Source: Candidatus Poribacteria bacterium (GTDB lineage Bacteria; Poribacteria; WGA-4E; WGA-3G). From it: 64,000 nt of DNA. Below the pieces are notes generated by a model. It ran no database searches. It saw nothing but the letters and a program-made list of their open reading frames with translations, and had not been told where the DNA came from. Shown piece by piece: positions 36,346 to 45,704 of the stretch (positions are counted from its first letter, which is position 1; each line of letters begins with the position of its first letter). Location: positions 60,890 through 124,889 of the forward strand of contig JAJEET010000008.1 in assembly GCA_022820835.1 (NCBI GenBank), read 5' to 3'. The translations under genes and the position numbers were made by a program.

Positions 36346-38478
36346 ATGACAGAAAACCTACAGCAGATCGCACAAAAAGCCCTAACAGATAGTGTTGTCC
36401 GTTTGGTCTGGCAAAAAATGGACGCAGAAACCGGTGAACCGCTTATCTGGCCACGGGCAAGCGGGTTTTTTGTCGCGCCAAATCTAATTGTGACCAATAT
36501 CCATTGCGTCGCAGGCGCGCCATCGGTTTTCGCAGAAATTATCAGCACGAAAACTGAATTCCCAGTTGAAGGTGTTGTCGCGTTTGACGCTGAAAACGAT
36601 CTCGTCATTCTAAAGGTCGAAGGCGAGGGGGTACCACTTTCGCTCGACGACAGTAATACCGTGCAGGTCGGTGAAACTGTTTGCGCCATCGGGCACCCGC
36701 GCGCGAAGGGAGGCAAAGCCACGCAAATTACCATATCTGGTATTCAAGAGAGTGGTAAACGTCTCGAAATTAAAGAGGAATTCGATCCCGGAAACAGTGG
36801 AAGTGCCATCCTGAACAATTCGGGGAAGGTCGTAGGCGTTGCTGTTGCAAATGGAATGGTGGTTTCGGCACTCGGAAGTGGCGGATGGAGAAACTCCAGT
36901 TACGCAATTCCGGCAAGGACTTTAGTGGACCTGCTTGCAAATGTGGTGGAAGTGGAGTCATTCACTGAGTGGCAAAAACGTCCACAGGTACGTGCCTATA
37001 CGGAAATCAGAAAAGGGCAGACAGAATTTGAACAAGGAAAACATCGAGAATCAATTGTGTGCTTTGATGCTGCACTTGAACTCAACCCAAATTTGACGGA
37101 TGCCTATCTCAATCGAGCAATGGTAAATTTATCGTTAGGACATAACAAAGAAGCGGTCGCTGACTGTGATAATGCCCTCAAACTTAACCCTGATTTTGTG
37201 GTGGCATATATCAATCGAGCGGCGGCAAAATTTTTCTTAGGCGAAGCAGAAGATGCTATTGACGACTATAATACTGCCCTTGAACTTAATCCTAATTACG
37301 CGGTAGCGTATAACAACCGAGCAGCGGCAAATGTATCGTTAGAACACTTTGAAGAAGCAATCGCTGACTGTGATAGTGCCCTCAAACTCGATCCCAATCT
37401 TGTTCAGTCTTATATCGGTAGAGCAACAGCGAAACTCGCCTTAGAACAGGATGAAGCGGCACTCGCGGATTACAATACCGCCTCAAAACTTGCACCAGAT
37501 TCGCCGGAAATTTACTTCTGTCGCGCAAATACGAAATTTGCATTAAAGGACTATACTGGGGCGATTGAGGACCTTGATAAAGTCGTTGAACTCAATCCTG
37601 AACTCGGTTCTTTTTTGTGTATTTATGACCACCGTGCAGACGCAAAACGCTATCTCCATGACTATGAAGGGGCGATTGAAGACTATAACAAAGCTATCCA
37701 ACTCGACCCAAAAAACTATAAGGTTTACAACGGACGCGGGATCGCGAAATACAATCTTGGGAAATTAAAAACAGATAAGGGTGATGAAGTCAGTGCCAAT
37801 CAATACTTCCAAGCAGCAATTGACGACTATACGGAAGCCATCACCTTAGACGCGAAATTTGCAGGTTATTATGGCAACCGTGGAAACGCCAAACGTGATC
37901 TTGGAGACTACGAAGAGGCAATAAAAGATTACGATAAAGTTATCCAGCGGAATCCTAAAGATGAGACCACTTACTTCAATCGCGGTATCGCGAAATACAA
38001 CCTCGGAAAATCTAAAGTGGATCAAGGTAATAGCGTAGAGGCACAAGCAGACTATCAAGCGGCTATAGAGGATTATACGGAAGCCATCAAACTCGACCCC
38101 GAATATACCTCAGTCTATAACAGCAGAGGGTGGATAAAATATCTCCTCGGACAATTTAATCACGAACGGGGCGATACAGAGGAAGCCAGAAAACTTTTTG
38201 AAGCAGCCGTCGCAGACAGCGATAAAGCAATCCGTCTAAAGCAGGGTAACCCAAGTCCTGCTTCCTATCATACCCGTGCTGTTGCAAAGGCTGCGCTTGG
38301 GGCATATCGTGAGGCGATTGAAGACTTCAATGATACAATCCTCATAGAACCCGATGAGGCACGTTATTACTATGACCGTGGATTAGCGAAGCAGGCATTC
38401 GGGCAGCACGAAGCAGCGGAAACTGACTTTCAGAAGGCGAAAGATTTAGACCCTGATGTTGAAAATAAGCCGTTCTAA
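36346..38478 (+). CDS. Trypsin-like serine protease fused to TPR array
   Basis: A 710-residue two-part protein. Residues 1-215 form a trypsin/HtrA-like domain with an intact catalytic triad: H53 (TNIHCVAG), D85 (ENDLVIL) and S151 (DPGNSGSAI). There is no PDZ domain and no signal peptide, so the protease should be cytoplasmic. Residues about 222-708 hold some 13 TPR units of the form AxxxxGxxxLxxxxxAIxDYxxAIxLxP, two of them enlarged by about 14 residues. TPRs probably bind partner proteins and bring them to the protease. Similar protease-plus-repeat proteins occur in predicted bacterial conflict or signalling systems, but no partner can be named here. Confidence 0.86.
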   Translation: MTENLQQIAQKALTDSVVRLVWQKMDAETGEPLIWPRASGFFVAPNLIVTNIHCVAGAPSVFAEIISTKTEFPVEGVVAFDAENDLVILKVEGEGVPLSLDDSNTVQVGETVCAIGHPRAKGGKATQITISGIQESGKRLEIKEEFDPGNSGSAILNNSGKVVGVAVANGMVVSALGSGGWRNSSYAIPARTLVDLLANVVEVESFTEWQKRPQVRAYTEIRKGQTEFEQGKHRESIVCFDAALELNPNLTDAYLNRAMVNLSLGHNKEAVADCDNALKLNPDFVVAYINRAAAKFFLGEAEDAIDDYNTALELNPNYAVAYNNRAAANVSLEHFEEAIADCDSALKLDPNLVQSYIGRATAKLALEQDEAALADYNTASKLAPDSPEIYFCRANTKFALKDYTGAIEDLDKVVELNPELGSFLCIYDHRADAKRYLHDYEGAIEDYNKAIQLDPKNYKVYNGRGIAKYNLGKLKTDKGDEVSANQYFQAAIDDYTEAITLDAKFAGYYGNRGNAKRDLGDYEEAIKDYDKVIQRNPKDETTYFNRGIAKYNLGKSKVDQGNSVEAQADYQAAIEDYTEAIKLDPEYTSVYNSRGWIKYLLGQFNHERGDTEEARKLFEAAVADSDKAIRLKQGNPSPASYHTRAVAKAALGAYREAIEDFNDTILIEPDEARYYYDRGLAKQAFGQHEAAETDFQKAKDLDPDVENKPF

Positions 38479-38578
38479 AACATGTTCAGAGATGAAAAAT
38501 TCGTATTCGTATTTAAATGGGTGACGATTCCCATAGGGGTTCTTCAACAGAGCCAATATGCTAAAAAGGAGAAAAACC

Positions 38579-40600
38579 GTGAAATTTTTTGGACGACTCG
38601 AGACCAAAACTTATTACCGTTTGTCAAAACTTGCTTTTAAAAGTATGAAGTATTGCGCACTTATCGCCATTCTATTGATGGCAGCGTCGCAAATCGGATG
38701 TTTAACCGGAAGTGCGCTGAGTCAAGCAGACAAACTCGCCGACGACAAAGACTACTACGGCGCAATCGAAGCATACCAGAACGTTATTGATGTGCAACCC
38801 GGGACACCGGACGCACTTGAAGCACAACTCGCTATCGGTAAGTTATCTATTGACCAGATGAACCAACCGGCGAAAGGTATCAAGGCTTATGAAGGTGTCA
38901 TCGCCGCTGCCCCGGAAAGCGAGGAAGCCGCCGAAGCGCACTATGAACTCGGCCTGCACTATTTTAGGGAAAAGGATTTCAAGTCAGCGCAAACCCAATT
39001 TGACGCGATTGTTAACAATTTTTCGCACTTAGAATTAAGCCACAACGCACATCTGATGTTGGCGAAGAGTTATGAAGAAGCAGCGGACTACGAATCAGCA
39101 GTAGAAGCGTTTGATAGTTTTGCCAACCGTAACCCCCGAAACAAACGCGCCGCACCAGCACTTGAAAACAAGGCGAGAATCCAACGCCAGTTCCTCAAAG
39201 ACGAGGAAGAAGCGAAACGAACCAACCAGATGCTCGTTAAAAGATACGGGAAGATTGAAGGTGCAGAAACAGCCGTTGAGAACGCAAAACAGGAACTGAA
39301 GGATCTCAACGCTACCATCCCCGAACCGGATGACCCGTTGGCGACGCAACAAGGAAGAGCACTGGCGCAGTTTGAAGCGCGACGTGAACGGGATCGACCG
39401 CGCGGTGGGGTCGAAAGAAGTCCCGCGATGGGAAGTGCCAACCTCCTTGGCGTACCAGATTCCGGGTTCGGGATCAGCGCAGCAGATGTTATGCAGGACT
39501 TCGGTGGACAGGCCGGCATCTCAGGAGACGATCAAGGGAGTTTCCACGATGCTGAACTCATGATCGCCAACTTCTTCTACGGCGACGAAAACTATCGAGA
39601 CGCAGGCGCACTCTACTACGACGCGATCGCACGCGCAGAAGCCGAAAAAGTGAAAATCGACCCGTATACCTACCTCAAACTCTCTATTTGCTACCGCAAA
39701 GTCGGGATGCATCAGCGAGCAAAAGAGGTACTTAGAAAAGCCGCAAGCCGAGATGGTGAGGTCATTGACGCCGTCATTAATACAGGGCGAAATCACTATA
39801 CTTCTGAAAACTACGAAAATGCGATCGAGACCTACAACTCGGTTATTGGGTTAAGAAAGGATAAAGACTCCGAGGTGTACTGGTTAATCTCACTTGCACA
39901 CAAAAAATTGGGGAACCCAGAAAAAGAACGCGAGGCACTCGAACGTTCTGTCGCCGCCAATACGCAGAATACAGACGCTCTACAAAGCCTTGCCGAAGTA
40001 CTCCATTATCGGTTGAAAGACCGCAAAACCGCTGCGATTTTCCAAGACCTCGTCGATCAGAAAGGCGATTCGTACATCGGTTCAAAGACCCTCGGCGATC
40101 TCACCTATAAGTATGGTAACTACATCCAGGCTAACGCACGGTATAAAGCCGCCGCTCGGATAGCGAGACGGCTACTGGATAAGTCGGATAGTGACGTTGA
40201 AAAACGGGAACTTCGAGATCAGGTCGTCTATGCAACGATTCTTGCGGCACGTGCAACCCATAAACGGGGGAAACCGGAAGATGCACAGAAGATGATAGAT
40301 GAATTGGCTGTAGGATACCCAGACAACGCTTTAATTCATTACGGTAAGGCTGAATTAGCACTACTCGACGATGATACCGAGACAGCTATTGCCGAATTCA
40401 AAACCGCAATTGAGAAGGCACCACGCTCCGATATCCCAGTGCTTGCCCTCGGTGACTATTACGTTTCACAAGGTTTTAATGACGACGCGATTGCACTATG
40501 GGAAAGCTTTCTTGCGGAAAACCAGTACAATCAGAATGTTACACGGAGCCTGAAAAAATTGAAAGGTGATGCCGAAGGAACGGGAGAAACGGAAGAATAG
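38579..40600 (+). CDS. TPR repeat protein with signal/lipoprotein-type N-terminus
   Basis: A 673-residue TPR protein. GGAGAAAAACC precedes the GTG at 38579; an upstream ATG at 38558 lies before that site. A hydrophobic segment YCALIAILLMAASQIGC near the N-terminus ends in a lipobox-like IGC, suggesting an outer-leaflet or periplasmic lipoprotein, although -3 is glutamine and so atypical. If translation starts at the internal ATG at 38645, the signal peptide would have standard length. TPRs cover most of the protein, split by a low-complexity linker (about 225-290, basic and alanine-rich). A BamD/YbgF-like or general scaffolding role is possible. Confidence 0.78.
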   Translation: MKFFGRLETKTYYRLSKLAFKSMKYCALIAILLMAASQIGCLTGSALSQADKLADDKDYYGAIEAYQNVIDVQPGTPDALEAQLAIGKLSIDQMNQPAKGIKAYEGVIAAAPESEEAAEAHYELGLHYFREKDFKSAQTQFDAIVNNFSHLELSHNAHLMLAKSYEEAADYESAVEAFDSFANRNPRNKRAAPALENKARIQRQFLKDEEEAKRTNQMLVKRYGKIEGAETAVENAKQELKDLNATIPEPDDPLATQQGRALAQFEARRERDRPRGGVERSPAMGSANLLGVPDSGFGISAADVMQDFGGQAGISGDDQGSFHDAELMIANFFYGDENYRDAGALYYDAIARAEAEKVKIDPYTYLKLSICYRKVGMHQRAKEVLRKAASRDGEVIDAVINTGRNHYTSENYENAIETYNSVIGLRKDKDSEVYWLISLAHKKLGNPEKEREALERSVAANTQNTDALQSLAEVLHYRLKDRKTAAIFQDLVDQKGDSYIGSKTLGDLTYKYGNYIQANARYKAAARIARRLLDKSDSDVEKRELRDQVVYATILAARATHKRGKPEDAQKMIDELAVGYPDNALIHYGKAELALLDDDTETAIAEFKTAIEKAPRSDIPVLALGDYYVSQGFNDDAIALWESFLAENQYNQNVTRSLKKLKGDAEGTGETEE

Positions 40601-40607
40601 GCTCAAA

Positions 40608-40630
40608 GAGTGCGGTGACGAGCCGCACTC
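40608..40630 (+). terminator. Hairpin after TPR lipoprotein gene
   Basis: GAGTGCGG (40608-40615) pairs perfectly with CCGCACTC (40623-40630) around a 7-nt loop, eight bases after the stop codon. No U-run follows directly, so it may act as a processing or stabilising stem rather than a canonical terminator. Confidence 0.4.
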
Positions 40631-40716
40631 ATACCACATTTTCGCGCACCGAATGTTCAAAAAAACGGATTTATACGCCGCATTTTCTGAAATAACCATT
40701 TTTTTTGAAAAAAAAC

Positions 40717-40744
40717 TTGACATTTACGATCATTTGTGTATAAT
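40717..40744 (+). promoter_or_regulatory. Strong promoter without an obvious gene
   Basis: Full-consensus TTGACA (40717-40722) and TATAAT (40739-40744), 16 bases apart. Transcription would begin near 40751, but the next supported coding sequence is rho at 41449. Confidence 0.65.
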
Positions 40745-41309
40745 TAATGTTGAAAAAGTTCGTAACTTCCTAACGCAAGCACGTTTAAGGCTAAAATTGG
40801 TAGATTTTGCTGATAAAATCGTGCGAACTCCTGAAAGACGCATGCTTTGAAGAAAACGGGTCCTTGGCTGTAAAGCGATGTATGCGATATACGCTTCAGT
40901 ATGTTCCATTAATATGGTAACAAGGAAGCTATCCCACTAAGAGTGAACCATATTCCGGCATGCGTTGTGACACGACCATACAAGAAACATCCCTGCGGGC
41001 AACATTGCACCGACTCCACCGATACCGCTGTATACCCTGCATTTTACTTCGTTGTGTATCTCAACGGCTTAGCGCGCCGCTTGCAAGCGCATCTTCAGAA
41101 GTCTCATGCACTCGGTTGGAGTGTCACACCAAACTAACCGGCTTTGTAGGAAACCCCGGGCTTCGTGCCTTAGTTTCTCCGTGCTGCTCATGTTCAGCAC
41201 TATTAGGAACCTTGTGGGCGTAGTATTCAAACGCGCTCCGAAAACGATAGAAACAAACGTCAATCAATTATTCTATAGGATCAGCCTCGATTCCATTCTA
41301 ACCTATTCT
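40745..41309 (+). other. Possible structured RNA or long rho leader
   Basis: About 560 bp follow the promoter with no supported protein gene; the short open frames present have no ribosome-binding site. The first ~110 nt can fold: AGTTCG near 40757 pairs with CGAACT near 40830, and just inside GCACG pairs with CGTGC, capped by GATTTT-GCTGAT-AAAATC. Further on, AAGCG...CGCTT forms another small stem around 40875-40895. It does not match the conserved cores of tmRNA, RNase P RNA, 6S RNA or SRP RNA that I looked for. It could be an unidentified small RNA or a leader controlling rho. Confidence 0.3.
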
Positions 41310-41318
41310 TGGTATACT
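41310..41318 (+). promoter_or_regulatory. Extended -10 promoter upstream of rho
   Basis: TGGTATACT at 41310-41318, about 130 bp before the rho ATG, without a clear -35 box. It would give rho a separate start from the strong promoter at 40717. Confidence 0.35.
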
Positions 41319-41448
41319 ACTTTTCACGAATCCGTTTTTTCTGCTGCACGTTATAGGCGGCGCAAAGCGTTATTTCGTTAGGTTGTTAAATAACACCAGA
41401 AAGGAACGATTACCTTGGAACCAGGCACAATGAGGAGTATCAGAAACT

Positions 41449-42780
41449 ATGGAGAGCTTGGACATTGGCAAGCTCCAAGAAATGGAGTTCTCGGAACTCA
41501 AAGATTTTGCCCTGACACTCGGAGTCGACGAATATACTGGACTTCGGAAAGAAGAACTGATTAACGAAATCATAGAGGCTAAATCTGAGGGAGACACCCA
41601 ATTCTATGGTGGTGGTGTCCTGGAAATTTTAGATGACCGGGATCAACACTACGGTTTTCTCCGCTCATCGCGTTCCAATTATTTGCAGAGTAACGAGGAT
41701 ATTTACGTGTCCTCTTCGCAAATCCGACGATTCGACTTACAAACAGGACACGTCGTTGAAGGTGTAATTCGTCCACCCAAAAAGACAGAAAACAAAGCAG
41801 AACGCTACTTCGCAATGCTACAAATTGAAAAGGTGAACGGCGAACCGCCAGAGGCTGTCAAACAGAAAATTCTTTTCACAAATCTCACCCCAATCCATCC
41901 GTACGAGCAATTGAAACTTGAGCATAACTCCTCAGAATTAGGGACTCGGATGATGGATCTGATAGCACCGATCGGTAAGGGGCAACGCGGGCTGATTGTT
42001 GCACCACCTTATAGTGGAAAAACAACACTCCTGAAAAATATTGCCGCCGGTATTGAAGCCAACCACCCGGAAGTCATTCTCATCTTTCTGCTTATCGACG
42101 AGCGTCCCGAGGAAGTTACGGATGTCGCACGCTCCGTGAAAGGTGAAGTCATCAGTTCCACATTTGATGAACACCCAGAACGACACATCCAAGTCGCAGA
42201 TATGGTTATCGAAAAGGCGAAGCGATGGGCTGAATACGGGAAAGATGTCGTTGTTCTATTGGATAGTATGACCCGATTGGCACGCGCCCACAACGTTATG
42301 ACCCCTCACAGCGGAAAAACGTTGAGTGGTGGTTTAGACGCTATGGCGTTCGTCAAGCCGCGTCAGTTCTGCGGTGCAGCTCGAAAATTTGAAGAAGGTG
42401 GGAGCTTAACGGTTATCGCATCCGTACTGATTGATACGGAGAGCCGGCAAGATGAATATATTTATGAGGAATTCAAAGGGACGGCTAACATGGAAATCCA
42501 CATGGAACGTGCTTTACTGGACCTCCAAATCTATCCACCGATTAACATCAAAAGATCCAAAACGCGACGTGAAGAACTCTTACTAGCTCCTGATGTGCTT
42601 AATAAAGTCTGGGTGCTACGGAAATTCACAAGCCAAATGGATAACGCCGAATCGCTCGAAATGCTCGTTGAGCAGCTCGGTAAAAATGCATCAAATGAGC
42701 AATTCCTCGAACGGATGGTAGACAACGCGAGTGCCAGTAGCAGCAACGCAAATAGAACCAACGCTCGCTTGAAACGATAG
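41449..42780 (+). CDS. rho: Transcription termination factor Rho
   Basis: A 443-residue hexameric RNA helicase that ends transcription. The N-terminal helical part (ELKDFALTLGVDEYTGLRKE) and RNA-binding OB fold (YGFLRSSRSNYLQSNEDIYV, about 66-85) are followed by the ATPase core with Walker A APPYSGKTTLLKN (about 184), the SRQDEYIYEEF segment (normally a glycine-rich SKMDEVIYEEF) and the TGxxN-type switch DSMTRLARAHN. Length is typical. It is the first gene of the run rho-rpmE-prfA-prmC. Confidence 0.97.
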   Translation: MESLDIGKLQEMEFSELKDFALTLGVDEYTGLRKEELINEIIEAKSEGDTQFYGGGVLEILDDRDQHYGFLRSSRSNYLQSNEDIYVSSSQIRRFDLQTGHVVEGVIRPPKKTENKAERYFAMLQIEKVNGEPPEAVKQKILFTNLTPIHPYEQLKLEHNSSELGTRMMDLIAPIGKGQRGLIVAPPYSGKTTLLKNIAAGIEANHPEVILIFLLIDERPEEVTDVARSVKGEVISSTFDEHPERHIQVADMVIEKAKRWAEYGKDVVVLLDSMTRLARAHNVMTPHSGKTLSGGLDAMAFVKPRQFCGAARKFEEGGSLTVIASVLIDTESRQDEYIYEEFKGTANMEIHMERALLDLQIYPPINIKRSKTRREELLLAPDVLNKVWVLRKFTSQMDNAESLEMLVEQLGKNASNEQFLERMVDNASASSSNANRTNARLKR

Positions 42781-42901
42781 GTTTGCGACCGTACCATACC
42801 TGTCACGTTATCTTTCTCAAGGGACGTAACAACTTTTTAGTAGATAACTGAACCGATTCGTCAATTTATATTCGGAAATCCGAAATTTAAGGAAGGATAT
42901 T

Positions 42902-43117
42902 ATGAAACCTGAAATTCATCCAGAAATGGTAGAATCTGTTATCACATGCGTTTGTGGTGCGACGCACAAAACGCTGGCAACCCAACCCGAAATGCGGGTA
43001 GATATTTGTGGAAAATGCCATCCATTCTACACTGGACAACAAGCGCGGTTTATCGATACCGCTGGACGTGTCGAAAGTTTCCGCCGACGTTACGGGATAA
43101 ACGGAGAAAATGAGTAG
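42902..43117 (+). CDS. rpmE: 50S ribosomal protein L31 (type with cysteines)
   Basis: A 71-residue L31 with two cysteine pairs (CVC at 16-18 and CGKC at 37-40) that bind zinc, then HPFYTGQQ and RVESFRRRYG, the family core. It is the C-plus paralogue that is used when zinc is sufficient. AAGGATATT precedes the ATG. The position between rho and prfA is the conserved order seen in Firmicutes and other phyla. Confidence 0.96.
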   Translation: MKPEIHPEMVESVITCVCGATHKTLATQPEMRVDICGKCHPFYTGQQARFIDTAGRVESFRRRYGINGENE

Positions 43118-43168
43118 ATCTCCGATTTGACTTGGTTAATGTATACTGCTCAAAATTCTACGGAAATG

Positions 43169-43215
43169 CCCCGTGTCTTAACACTGGACCTAAACACTGT
43201 TTAACAGGCACGGGG
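43169..43215. repeat. Inverted repeat between rpmE and prfA
   Basis: CCCCGTG (43169-43175) pairs with CACGGGG (43209-43215), with a further TTAACA/TGTTTAA pairing inside. It could form a long hairpin after rpmE. No U-run follows, so a terminator role is uncertain. Confidence 0.4.
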
Positions 43216-43264
43216 AACCCTGCTAAAACTATAACACTACCAGACAACTCGTTACTTTTACGGT

Positions 43265-43375
43265 TATAGTAAAATCTAAAAATATGTTTGCACTCCGCCC
43301 TCCGGTTGAGAAAATCGGGTAACTCGGTTCACCCGTGAGCTACCGTGTGCGCAAATAATTATGGGATTTACTATA
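43265..43375. mobile_element. Miniature inverted-repeat element, TATAGT family, copy C
   Basis: 111 bp bounded by TATAGTAAAATCTAAAAATA and, inverted, TATAGTAAATCCCATAATTA, one of the cleanest end pairs in the window. GTTTGCAC near the left end is answered by GTGCGCAAA near the right. The right end lies 32 bp before the prfA start codon, inside the rho-prmC run, and its CTATAACA could offer a -10 box to prfA. Confidence 0.65.
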
Positions 43376-43407
43376 ACAGCAAGGATTCGTTTGCAAAGGG
43401 TGCCAAA

Positions 43408-44475
43408 ATGTTTGAAAAACTTAGGGATATCGAAGTAAAATATACTGAAGTGGAAAAAGCACTCGGTGATCCGACGCAAATTTCAAATCAGCAGCGACTC
43501 ATGGAGTTATCCAAAACGCATGCAGAACTGGCACCGATCGTGTCAAGTTATCAGGCGTACCAGAAGTTAGAATCCGCACTTGAAGATGCGCGCCTTCTGA
43601 TAGCGTCCGAAACTGATATGGATATGATCGAATTAGCGCAGGAAGAATTAGATAGCCTCACGACTGAAAAAGAGCATCTCATAGAAGAACTCAAACTGCT
43701 TCTTATTCCGAAAGATCCAAACGATGAAAAGAACGTTATCATCGAAATTCGCGCAGGCACCGGCGGAGAAGAAGCCAGCCTTTTTGCCGCTGAGTTGTTT
43801 CGGATGTACACCCGATACGCGGAACGACAGAACTGGAAAGTTGAACTCCTCAGCGGAAACGCAACCGGATTAAAAGGTTTTAAAGAGGTCATCTTCTCCA
43901 TTGAGGGCAAGGGGGCATATAGCCACCTGAAATACGAAGGTGGAATACATCGTGTCCAGCGGATCCCAACCACAGAGACGAGTGGACGCATCCATACCTC
44001 TGCTGCGACTGTCGCCGTACTCCCAGAAGCAGAAGCACTCGACTTGGACATCGATGAAGCAACCGAACTCCGCATTGATACGTATCGCTCGTCGGGCCCT
44101 GGTGGGCAAAGCGTTAACACAACCGATTCCGCCATCCGTATTACACATCTACCGACAGGGTTAGTCGTGACCTGTCAGGATGAAAAATCCCAACATAAGA
44201 ACCGCTCCAAAGCGATGAAAATCCTCCGAGCCCGCCTACAAGAGCAGAAACAGGCTGAACTTAATAGCGAAAGGGCAGAAACTCGACGCTCTATGGTCGG
44301 CAGCGGCGACCGAAGCGAGAAAATTCGCACCTATAATTTCCCGCAATCTCGTGTAACCGATCACCGTATCCAATTTAGTTCCTATCAACTTGATGCCGTT
44401 TTAGATGGCGATTTAGAAGCATTTATCGAACAATTGACAACCGCAGACCAAGCAGAAAAGTTGAAAGAGGACTAA
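43408..44475 (+). CDS. prfA: Peptide chain release factor 1
   Basis: A 355-residue class I release factor recognising UAG and UAA. The GGQ motif (G232-G233-Q234, in [16 protein letters not shown]) triggers peptide release; the codon-reading loop lies in [12 protein letters not shown] and the preceding domain. Length is typical. The ATG at 43408 begins the family start [12 protein letters not shown]; the reading frame is open upstream but only into the mobile element. The glutamine of GGQ is methylated by the product of the next gene, prmC, 32 bp downstream. Confidence 0.97.
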   Translation: MFEKLRDIEVKYTEVEKALGDPTQISNQQRLMELSKTHAELAPIVSSYQAYQKLESALEDARLLIASETDMDMIELAQEELDSLTTEKEHLIEELKLLLIPKDPNDEKNVIIEIRAGTGGEEASLFAAELFRMYTRYAERQNWKVELLSGNATGLKGFKEVIFSIEGKGAYSHLKYEGGIHRVQRIPTTETSGRIHTSAATVAVLPEAEALDLDIDEATELRIDTYRSSGPGGQSVNTTDSAIRITHLPTGLVVTCQDEKSQHKNRSKAMKILRARLQEQKQAELNSERAETRRSMVGSGDRSEKIRTYNFPQSRVTDHRIQFSSYQLDAVLDGDLEAFIEQLTTADQAEKLKED

Positions 44476-44507
44476 AGGCACACTTACTGACTGAGGGACA
44501 CGAGACT

Positions 44508-45386
44508 ATGCCGAAGAAAATATGGCGTGTGGTCGATTTACTTGATTGGACATCGCAGTATTTTGAACAAAACGCTATCCCGAATCCGAGGTTAGATGCA
44601 GAGGTACTACTCGGACATCTACTCGGAAAAAGCCGTTTGCAACTCTACCTCGACTTTGAGATGCCGGTCTTTTCAGAACACCTCACGCCGTTTCGCGAAC
44701 TCATCAAAAAGCGAATCGCTCGTACACCCGTCAGTTACTTAACTAACCGTAAAGAGTTCATGTCATTAGAATTCTACGTAGATGAACGGGTTCTTATTCC
44801 CAGACCTGAGACGGAACAACTTATCGAAACCATCCTTACAACACAAACTGACAAACCGCAGCGTTTATTAGAACTCGGCACAGGCAGTGGTGTCATCGCT
44901 ACGATTCTGGCAGTCCATCAACCAGAGTGGGATATTACAGCGACTGACCTCTCTGAAGATGCGCTTGCAGTTGCCCAGAAAAATGCGGAAACGCACGCCT
45001 GCACCACACAAATCGAATTTCTATCCGGCGATCTCTTTGAACCTATAAAAGCGATAAATCCGAACGGAGAAGCGCAATTCGATTGGATCGTCTGCAATCC
45101 GCCTTATGTCAAAAAGACAGAGTGGGATAGCCTGAGTCCGGATGTCCGAGATTATGAACCAGAGATTGCCCTCTTTGCTGGCGACGACGGACTCGCGGTG
45201 ATTCGGCGATTAATTGCTGAAGCACCCGAATACCTTGCACCGAACGGAAACCTGATCCTCGAAATCGGCGAAACACAGTCTGACACTGTTCGGACGCTTA
45301 TCAATACCGAACCCGCTTACTGCAGCTGCGAACTGGTCAAGGACTATGCCGAAAAAGAACGCATTGTCCTTGCGCGTGTTTCCTGA
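44508..45386 (+). CDS. prmC: Release factor glutamine methyltransferase
   Basis: A 292-residue S-adenosylmethionine methyltransferase that methylates the GGQ glutamine of release factors. The N-terminal helical domain is followed by LLELGTGSGVIAT (SAM site, about 121-133) and the NPPYV motif (about 196-200) that holds the glutamine amide. The HP/RPETEQL segment before the SAM site is also typical. It follows prfA directly. Length matches the family. Confidence 0.95.
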   Translation: MPKKIWRVVDLLDWTSQYFEQNAIPNPRLDAEVLLGHLLGKSRLQLYLDFEMPVFSEHLTPFRELIKKRIARTPVSYLTNRKEFMSLEFYVDERVLIPRPETEQLIETILTTQTDKPQRLLELGTGSGVIATILAVHQPEWDITATDLSEDALAVAQKNAETHACTTQIEFLSGDLFEPIKAINPNGEAQFDWIVCNPPYVKKTEWDSLSPDVRDYEPEIALFAGDDGLAVIRRLIAEAPEYLAPNGNLILEIGETQSDTVRTLINTEPAYCSCELVKDYAEKERIVLARVS

Positions 45387-45535
45387 AACGCGTTACGAAA
45401 GTTCATCTGGTAGGTCAGATTTCTGGAATAATCGTATTGAAGAGGAGCGGCATTCACTTTACACATGATTTATGGCTATTTTGTGGGAAAGTATAGCTAT
45501 ATGTTATAAAAAGTCGTATAAAAATTGTTTTTTTC

Positions 45536-45564
45536 TTGACATATTCTGTGAAAATTTGTATAAT
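45536..45564 (+). promoter_or_regulatory. Perfect consensus sigma-70 promoter of the ECF sigma operon
   Basis: TTGACA (45536-45541) and TATAAT (45559-45564) with an ideal 17-base spacer. It would start transcription near 45571, giving a leader of about 134 nt before the ECF sigma ATG. A housekeeping promoter at full strength is notable for an ECF operon, which is more often self-regulated. Confidence 0.75.
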
Positions 45565-45580
45565 AAGTGTAAGAAACATT

Positions 45581-45625
45581 GGTAGCGCATTAGTTTCTGA
45601 GGTGTGCCGTTTTTTATTTTTTTTT
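45581..45625 (+). terminator. Possible attenuator in ECF sigma leader
   Basis: A weak stem, GG plus CGCA (45581-45589) against TGTG plus CC (45603-45608), is followed by a run of Ts broken by one A (45610-45625). It sits between the promoter and the start codon, so it could stop part of the transcription. The stem is short and has a bulge, so confidence is low. Confidence 0.35.
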
Positions 45626-45704
45626 GAAACGCAATTTGTTTAATTAACGTTGTTATGCATAGCCTGCTAAGTAAGGATTCTTATAGGCGAAGGAGCAGAT
45701 TATA

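Noticed and set aside
40566..40850. 94-residue frame across the end of the TPR lipoprotein gene
   Set aside because: It overlaps the real gene in another frame and crosses the hairpin and promoter at 40608-40744.
40943..41381. Several open frames (40943-41137, 40960-41223, 41106-41381) before rho
   Set aside because: They overlap in different frames, have no ribosome-binding sites and contain no recognisable motif. The region looks non-coding.
43551..44135. 194-residue minus-strand frame inside prfA
   Set aside because: It mirrors the prfA codons and is serine-rich, as expected of antisense shadows.
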